From the NCBI GenBank assembly GCA_003155705.1, contig PMEC01000144.1, forward strand, positions 55,668-66,734: a stretch of 11,067 nt of DNA. The letters are read 5' to 3'. Origin of the DNA: Bacteroidales bacterium. GTDB taxonomy: Bacteria; Bacteroidota; Bacteroidia; Bacteroidales; VadinHA17. The notes below the pieces were generated by a model, which was given only the letters and a program-made list of their open reading frames with translations, was not told the DNA's origin and did no database searches. Positions 6,802 to 11,067 of the stretch are shown piece after piece. The position numbers and the translations under genes are program-made. Every line of letters starts with the position of its first letter. Within the stretch, counting starts at the first letter, position 1.

Positions 6802-7641
6802 ATGCTCCTTTCCGACAAGATTGCATCTTCAGAAATGAGGTATAAAAATCTTCTTGAAGAATTCTTTATAAAGATCTTTGATATCTCAATTCTCCCTTCA
6901 CATGGAATAGATCATCACAAGCGTGTGTGGAAATATGCAAAAGAAATTCTGCATCACCTTAATGATCATGGGTTTAAGATCGATGAGTCCCTTACCGACA
7001 AGCTGTTAATTGCCTGCTTTCTTCATGATTCGGGGATGTCTGCTGATCCAGGACCGAGACATGGCATTGAGGGAAGGAGGGTTTGCGAGAAATTCTTATC
7101 GGAGAATAATCTATCATCTGATACCTTCTCAGAAGTGCTTCAGGCTATTGAACAACATGATAATAAAGAGTATACTTTTACAAATCAACCCTATGATCTC
7201 CTGACGATTTTATCGGTTGCAGATGATCTTGACGCTTTCGGTTTCATCGGCATTTACAGGTATCTTGAAATTTACATCACCAGGGGATCAGCCATGCAGG
7301 ACATTGGCCGCCAGATAATTGAGAACAGTGAAAACAGGTTTCAGAATTTTCTCCGAACTTATGGATTCATGAGTGAATTAATTGAAAAACATATCAAAAG
7401 ATATTCCATTATATGTTCATTCTTTAACTCCTATGAGCAACAGGCTTCATCGTATAGATTTGATAATAAATCTGTTTGCGGCCACTGCGGAGTAGCAGAG
7501 ATTATTGATAACATCCTGAAAAAAAGACCACCAGAAGCAAACATTAAATTACATGAAATTGATTACCCCGATCCACTTATACGGTGGTACTTTGCTGAAT
7601 TGGATCATGAATTATCTGAATCGTTTCAAGGCAATGTGTAG
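6802..7641 (+). CDS. HD-domain metal-dependent phosphohydrolase of unknown substrate
   Basis: The 279-residue soluble protein carries the HD-superfamily metal site in order: H34 with H38/H39 (SHGIDHHKRVW), H75-D76 (FLHDSGM), H87 (RHGIEG), H119 (EQHD) and D141/D142 (SVADDLDAFG). This complete set predicts a divalent-metal phosphohydrolase, as in nucleotide or cyclic-nucleotide hydrolases. The C-terminal third, from about 165, is helical and unfamiliar to me, with a cysteine pair C226-x-x-C229 (VCGHCG) that could bind metal or be redox-active. There is no signal peptide, membrane segment, HD-GYP signature or RelA-type synthetase domain. The ATG at 6802 is only 14 bases past the terminator, so either read-through or a promoter overlapping the terminator is needed. 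The ATG at 6835 is an alternative that loses eleven weakly conserved residues. Its stop faces that of the FAH gene across 15 bases. Confidence 0.85.
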   Translation: MLLSDKIASSEMRYKNLLEEFFIKIFDISILPSHGIDHHKRVWKYAKEILHHLNDHGFKIDESLTDKLLIACFLHDSGMSADPGPRHGIEGRRVCEKFLSENNLSSDTFSEVLQAIEQHDNKEYTFTNQPYDLLTILSVADDLDAFGFIGIYRYLEIYITRGSAMQDIGRQIIENSENRFQNFLRTYGFMSELIEKHIKRYSIICSFFNSYEQQASSYRFDNKSVCGHCGVAEIIDNILKKRPPEANIKLHEIDYPDPLIRWYFAELDHELSESFQGNV

Positions 7642-7656
7642 TAAACCAGAGTTGAA

Positions 7657-8268
7657 CTATTTTATTACAAAATCTAACAAAGGTTTATTATTCAGATAAG
7701 CAACCAGGTTATCATTCCTGTGAAGGGCTCCGACACCGGAGGGAGTACCGGTAAAAATAAGATCACCGGTTTTTAGTGTGAAAAACTTTGAAACGTACGC
7801 TATTATATCATTGATACTGAATATCATATCTGAGGTATTACTTTCCTGAACCTTATTGCCATTTATCTCCAGCATGAAATTAATATCCTGTATGTCTTTT
7901 ATAGTACGGGTGGACACGAATTTGCCCAGCGGAGCCGCTCCATCAAAGCATTTAGATAACTCCCAGGGCAGTCCGTTTTTTGAGAACTGGTTCTGAAGAT
8001 CACGGGCTGTGATATCAATTCCGACCGTAACTTCATCAAAATAGCGATGGGCAAATTTTGCGGATATGCCTTTCCCAAGCTTACTTATCTTAATAACGAC
8101 CTCTACCTCATAATGAATCTCCTTTGAAAAATCAGGAAGAAAAAATGGTTTGTTATTCTTGATAATAGAGGAATCGGGTTTAAGAAAAACAACTGGCTCA
8201 ACTGGAAAAGGTCTACCCATTTCCAAAGCATGTTTCCTGTAATTAAGTCCAATGCAAATGATCTTCAT
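7657..8268 (-). CDS. Fumarylacetoacetate hydrolase-family enzyme (FAHD1/YcgM-like)
   Basis: This 203-residue protein is the compact single-domain form of the FAH superfamily, like YcgM and FAHD1, which cleave acylpyruvates or decarboxylate or tautomerise oxaloacetate. It starts with the typical MKIICIGLNYRKHA. Three acidic metal ligands are visible: E54 and E56 in HYEVEVV and D85 in GIDITARD, binding Mg or Mn. The conserved lid/active-site parts PWELSKCFDGAAPLG (101-115) and FTGTPSGVG (172-180) are intact. Physiological substrate cannot be read from sequence; an acylpyruvase or oxaloacetate-handling role is the best family-based guess. The ATG is three bases after the exonuclease stop, so it is very likely translated from the dnaN-exonuclease transcript, although no functional link is obvious. 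Cytoplasmic; no signal peptide. Confidence 0.92.
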   Translation of the reverse strand: MKIICIGLNYRKHALEMGRPFPVEPVVFLKPDSSIIKNNKPFFLPDFSKEIHYEVEVVIKISKLGKGISAKFAHRYFDEVTVGIDITARDLQNQFSKNGLPWELSKCFDGAAPLGKFVSTRTIKDIQDINFMLEINGNKVQESNTSDMIFSINDIIAYVSKFFTLKTGDLIFTGTPSGVGALHRNDNLVAYLNNKPLLDFVIK

Positions 8269-8271
8269 CTG

Positions 8272-9042
8272 TCAGGCTTTGCCAAAATTCCTGAGCTTTA
8301 TCTCTGTTATTATCTTCTTGGTATAAAGAGGAAAATCTCCATTCATCATCCATGAATAATATGCCGGATCATCTTTAAAAACCTGTTCGACTGTCTTCCC
8401 TTTGTACTTTCCAAAATTAAAAGTCTCCACACCGCTTTCATCATAAATTATTCTTCCGACAAAATCAGCACTTGTATTATGTGCACTGAATTCCGAGAGT
8501 TTTTCAACATCATTGGCAAGATCTGTGTACATGTCAAGCTGAGCTTTTAAAACTTCATAAGTTGCCTGAGTATCAGCCTTTGAGCTATGTGCATTTTTAA
8601 TTATCTTATTGCAATAAAACTGGTAAGCAGCCGAAAGTGTCCGTTGTTCTTTTTTAAAAAAGATCACCTGCACATCCACATATTTTCTTTTTAAGAAGTT
8701 GAAATCAACATTTACTCTCAGGAACTCCTCGGCAAGAACCGGAATGTCAAATTTCAGTGCGTTATATCCTGCAAGGTCGCAACCCTCAAGGAAAGTGGCA
8801 AGGTTTTTTGCTATCTCTTTAAAAGTGGGTGATGAAACTACGTCGGCGTCTGTTATTCCATGAATAGCAGTTGATTTTGGAGGAATCGGCATTTCAGGAT
8901 TGACCCTTGAAACCATCCATTCCTCTTTACCTCCCGGAATAATTTTAAGAACGGAAATTTCTACAATGCGGTCACTGGAAATGTTTATACCTGTTGTTTC
9001 GAGATCAATAAAAGCCAGGGAACGCTTCAGGTTAAGTTGCAT
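8272..9042 (-). CDS. DnaQ-like 3'-5' exonuclease with ExoX-type C-terminal domain
   Basis: This 256-residue protein has a DEDDh exonuclease domain at about 8-170. Expected metal-binding and catalytic residues are all visible: D13 and E15 in FIDLETTG, D99 in YNALKFDIPVL, and H152 with D157 in HSSKADTQAT. After a linker with coiled-coil-like spacing near 170-195, residues 207-232 carry FNFGKYKGKTVEQVFKDDPAYYSWM. This is the small domain found at the C-terminus of exodeoxyribonuclease X and related repair proteins, thought to help bind DNA. The protein could therefore act in proofreading or in mismatch/repair trimming. Its position, with one base between the dnaN stop and its ATG, supports a role with the replisome but does not prove it. 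It is not fused to a polymerase, and I do not see a convincing clamp-binding motif at either terminus. Confidence 0.93.
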   Translation of the reverse strand: MQLNLKRSLAFIDLETTGINISSDRIVEISVLKIIPGGKEEWMVSRVNPEMPIPPKSTAIHGITDADVVSSPTFKEIAKNLATFLEGCDLAGYNALKFDIPVLAEEFLRVNVDFNFLKRKYVDVQVIFFKKEQRTLSAAYQFYCNKIIKNAHSSKADTQATYEVLKAQLDMYTDLANDVEKLSEFSAHNTSADFVGRIIYDESGVETFNFGKYKGKTVEQVFKDDPAYYSWMMNGDFPLYTKKIITEIKLRNFGKA

Positions 9043-9043
9043 A

Positions 9044-10174
9044 TCAGGCGTTTATCATCATAGGCATAAGCAGCATCAGCACATCCTCCGATTCATTTTC
9101 AGATACTGCAGGAAGAATAAGTCCGGCTCGGGTTGGATCAGCCAGCTCAATCATAACATCCTGGGATGAAAGGTTTGCCAGGATTTCAAGCAGGAATACC
9201 GATTTGAAACCTATCTCCATCTCCTCTCCTTCGTATTGACATTTTATTCGTTCATATGCAGAGATTGAGAAATCAAGATCCTGAGCTGAAACCATAACCT
9301 GATTTCCGGTCAACTGAAGCTTGACCAGATTACTTGCCTGGTTTGAAAATACGGATACTCTTTTAAGGGTATTATAAAATTCAACCCTGTCGATTGTTAT
9401 TTTCCTTGGGTTATTGCGTGGTATAACGGAATTATAATTGGGATAATTGCCCTCAACCAGACGGCACACTACCTTATAATCTGATAGTGAGAAAAAAGCA
9501 TTCTTATCATCAAACTCGACCGAGACCGGACCCTCTTCTCTCGGAAGTATATTTTTTAGGAGTGATGCAGGTTTCTTAGGAAGAATAAATGAAGAACTTT
9601 CATCAGCATGTGTATCTGTTCTCTGATATCTTACAAGCTTATGTGCATCGGAGGCAACAAAAGTAATTTTATCTGCAGAAGCTTCAACGAAGATCCCTCC
9701 CATTACAGGCCGGAGCTCATCATCAGCAGTTGCAAAGAGAGTCTTTGTTATACCCGCCAGCATCACATCGGCATTTATGTTAAAAGAAAACTTCTTCTCT
9801 TTTTTAATTAATGGCAGAACTGGGAAATCAATTCCGTTCTGGCCCACAACACTAAACTTTCCATTCTCGGAACTTATAACAATGGCAAGTGTCTCCATGT
9901 TGATATCAAAAGTCAGGGGCTGCACGGAAAACTCTTTAAGTGTGTCAAGTAAAATCCTTGCAGGAATTGCAATTGATCCGTCGCCATCGGCATTTTCCAA
10001 CTTCATCTTTGTTATTAGCGTCGATTCAAGATCTGAGGCTGTAATTTCCAGTTCATTTTTACCTAAATTGAAAAGGAAATTATCAAGAATCGGCAAGGTA
10101 TTCTTCGAACTGATAACCCTGCTTATGGCCTGTAAATGACCTAGAAGCTCGGTACTTGATACTACAAATTTCAT
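9044..10174 (-). CDS. dnaN: DNA polymerase III beta subunit (sliding clamp)
   Basis: This is the ring-shaped processivity clamp of the replicative polymerase, acting as a dimer of three-domain chains that encircle DNA. From the ATG at 10174 the product is 376 residues, the usual length. It opens with MKFVVSSTELLGHLQ and then SRVISSKNTLPILDNFLF, the classic start of domain I. Domain II begins near 130 and domain III near 250, ending LLMPMMINA in place of the commoner MPMRL. The open frame extends 29 residues upstream to an ATG at 10261, but this extension (MRANVASFQI...) does not look like clamp sequence and 10174 matches the family start. Exonuclease and FAH genes follow with almost no spacing. 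A good promoter candidate lies 99-129 bases upstream. dnaA is not in the window, so this is not the dnaA-dnaN origin arrangement. Confidence 0.97.
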   Translation of the reverse strand: MKFVVSSTELLGHLQAISRVISSKNTLPILDNFLFNLGKNELEITASDLESTLITKMKLENADGDGSIAIPARILLDTLKEFSVQPLTFDINMETLAIVISSENGKFSVVGQNGIDFPVLPLIKKEKKFSFNINADVMLAGITKTLFATADDELRPVMGGIFVEASADKITFVASDAHKLVRYQRTDTHADESSSFILPKKPASLLKNILPREEGPVSVEFDDKNAFFSLSDYKVVCRLVEGNYPNYNSVIPRNNPRKITIDRVEFYNTLKRVSVFSNQASNLVKLQLTGNQVMVSAQDLDFSISAYERIKCQYEGEEMEIGFKSVFLLEILANLSSQDVMIELADPTRAGLILPAVSENESEDVLMLLMPMMINA

Positions 10175-10272
10175 ATTGACGTCGTGTTTAGGTTTGTTAA
10201 TGGAATCACCAATTAAATATTTTATTCCAACTATCTGAAATGAAGCAACATTTGCCCTCAATTCAGAATTAT

Positions 10273-10303
10273 CAATATTACAAAAAAAACATTAATCATC
10301 AAA
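10273..10303 (-). promoter_or_regulatory. Candidate promoter of the dnaN operon
   Basis: On the minus strand, TTTG (10303-10300) is followed by exactly 19 bases and TAATATTG (10280-10273). The Bacteroidota primary-sigma pattern is TTTG, 19-23 bases, TAnnTTTG, so only one fixed base differs. The predicted transcript would begin near 10266, leaving about 90 bases of leader before the dnaN ATG at 10174. It lies in the 137-base gap between the DUF4340 gene and dnaN. An ATG at 10261 would be almost at the 5' end of this RNA, further arguing against the longer dnaN start. Confidence 0.6.
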
Positions 10304-10311
10304 CAAATATT

Positions 10312-11067
10312 TTAATCCTTAAAGAAATAACCTCTCTTTTTCAGGATAGGGTCAAGATCAAAGTACCTCATAATGAAGATTTCATCCCTTTGATTAGTTT
10401 TTGCCCATACTCTGTCACTATCCTTCATTCTGCTTTCATTCACTGAATTCAGCCTCTCCCACACTCTGAGAATAATTTCCTTTCCATCAGATTGTTTTAC
10501 TGTTATCCGGTATTGAGGTATGCCCGCCTCAATACTGTTTTTTTCATTATCTGAAAGATCAAAAGCCCATGATTCGAATGGAATTGCAGTGTAATAAGTC
10601 AGGTATCTTTTGACCTTTGAGGTATCCCAACCTGAAATATCCTTTTTCAAATCAGAAAGTAATAATTCTTTTTTACCGCAATTAATTATAAATGAGGAAG
10701 AGGAATCCTGTAAGTTTTCAAGCCTGACAGAAGAAATTTGGGAAGGGAGAAGATTAAAAACCATATATGGCATCCAGAACAACTCATTAACTACGAAACT
10801 GGCACCTATATTATCTTCATAACCGGGAACATAGACAATAAATGGTTTTGATGAAACTCTCATCTTCATTATGTTTCCATAAATGTTGGATCCTGTTTTA
10901 TAAACAAAAAAACTTTTTACAGGCTTTCTCCTTTCATAAATATTAACTTTAACCGGATCAATTTGTTTTTTAATTATCTCATTGTCAAATATTTCAGAAG
11001 ATACAGGTGATTTGATTTTTATTTCTCTGAGAGTACGAAGGATAAAGAGTACTGCACTTTTTCTGGC
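10312..11067 (-). CDS. DUF4340-type protein, C-terminal part (N-terminus beyond the edge)
   Basis: The frame stays open from the stop at 10312 to the right edge, so 251 residues of the C-terminal part are present and the true start is outside. An ATG at 10869 is internal and should not be taken as the start. Recognisable Bacteroidota DUF4340 features are RTLREIKIKSPVSS, then VKVNIYERRKPVKSFFVY, then PFIVYVPGYEDN, followed by NELFWMPYMVFNLLPSQISSVRLE. The last third is less familiar and includes repeated charged segments (RVWERLN, RMKDSDRVWAK). Proteins of this group are usually membrane-anchored by an N-terminal helix and have no known enzymatic role; that anchor would lie off the edge. It is upstream of dnaN on the same strand, with a 137-base gap and a candidate dnaN promoter between. 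Confidence 0.8.
   Translation of the reverse strand, partial: ARKSAVLFILRTLREIKIKSPVSSEIFDNEIIKKQIDPVKVNIYERRKPVKSFFVYKTGSNIYGNIMKMRVSSKPFIVYVPGYEDNIGASFVVNELFWMPYMVFNLLPSQISSVRLENLQDSSSSFIINCGKKELLLSDLKKDISGWDTSKVKRYLTYYTAIPFESWAFDLSDNEKNSIEAGIPQYRITVKQSDGKEIILRVWERLNSVNESRMKDSDRVWAKTNQRDEIFIMRYFDLDPILKKRGYFFKD

Noticed and set aside
8656..8670. Possible clamp-binding motif QVIFF in the exonuclease (about residues 125-129)
   Set aside because: It falls in the core of the exonuclease fold, at a position that carries a similar sequence in this family generally, rather than in a flexible tail or linker where clamp-binding motifs usually sit.
9777..10139. 120-codon open frame on the plus strand inside dnaN
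   Set aside because: It is antisense to clearly conserved clamp sequence and shows no domain, signal peptide or start-site support.
10175..10261. N-terminal extension of dnaN to the ATG at 10261
   Set aside because: The 29 extra residues do not resemble clamp sequence, while MKFVVSSTELL at 10174 matches the usual family start and length.

Overview
This window looks like a chromosomal segment of an AT-rich member of the Bacteroidota. It is probably from the Bacteroidales/Marinilabiliales side, which is an inference. The signs are a DUF4340-type protein, a short DNA-binding protein of a type seen in this phylum, secreted plant-polysaccharide hydrolases, and promoter-like sites matching the Bacteroidota pattern (TTTG ... 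TAnnTTTG). MqnA shows that menaquinone is made by the futalosine route rather than the classical men route.

Layout. On the minus strand from the left edge: the 5' end of a secreted GH28/pectate-lyase-like protein (cut by the edge), a secreted GH35 beta-galactosidase, an MsbA-type ABC exporter, and purB. A short divergent promoter region follows. On the plus strand come mqnA, a small helix-turn-helix protein, a strong intrinsic terminator, and an HD-domain phosphohydrolase. These converge on a second minus-strand block, read from right to left: a DUF4340 protein (cut by the right edge), dnaN (sliding clamp), a DnaQ-like exonuclease with an ExoX-type C-terminal domain, and a fumarylacetoacetate hydrolase-family enzyme. 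The last three are separated by 1 and 3 bases, so they form a tight operon behind a good candidate promoter.

How the genes work together. The right block pairs the replication clamp with a proofreading/repair-type exonuclease, with a small metabolic enzyme translated behind them. The middle holds housekeeping genes: purine synthesis, a lipid/lipid A flippase-like exporter and menaquinone synthesis. The left edge is the start of a polysaccharide-degrading region, with beta-galactosidase plus a polygalacturonase-like fold suggesting pectin or galactan as substrate. No SusC/SusD genes are visible.

The most unusual structure is not a protein. Runs of very short tandem repeats lie just past stop codons: thirteen 8-base units and three 7-base units after the GH35 gene, three different 8-base units after the exporter gene, and a two-unit echo after mqnA. 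When read on the coding strand, the 8-base arrays after GH35 and mqnA show the same motif (CAGAC-containing). I see no CRISPR, tRNA, rRNA, insertion sequence or phage gene. Apart from the repeats and two poorly understood proteins, most of the window is ordinary core genome.
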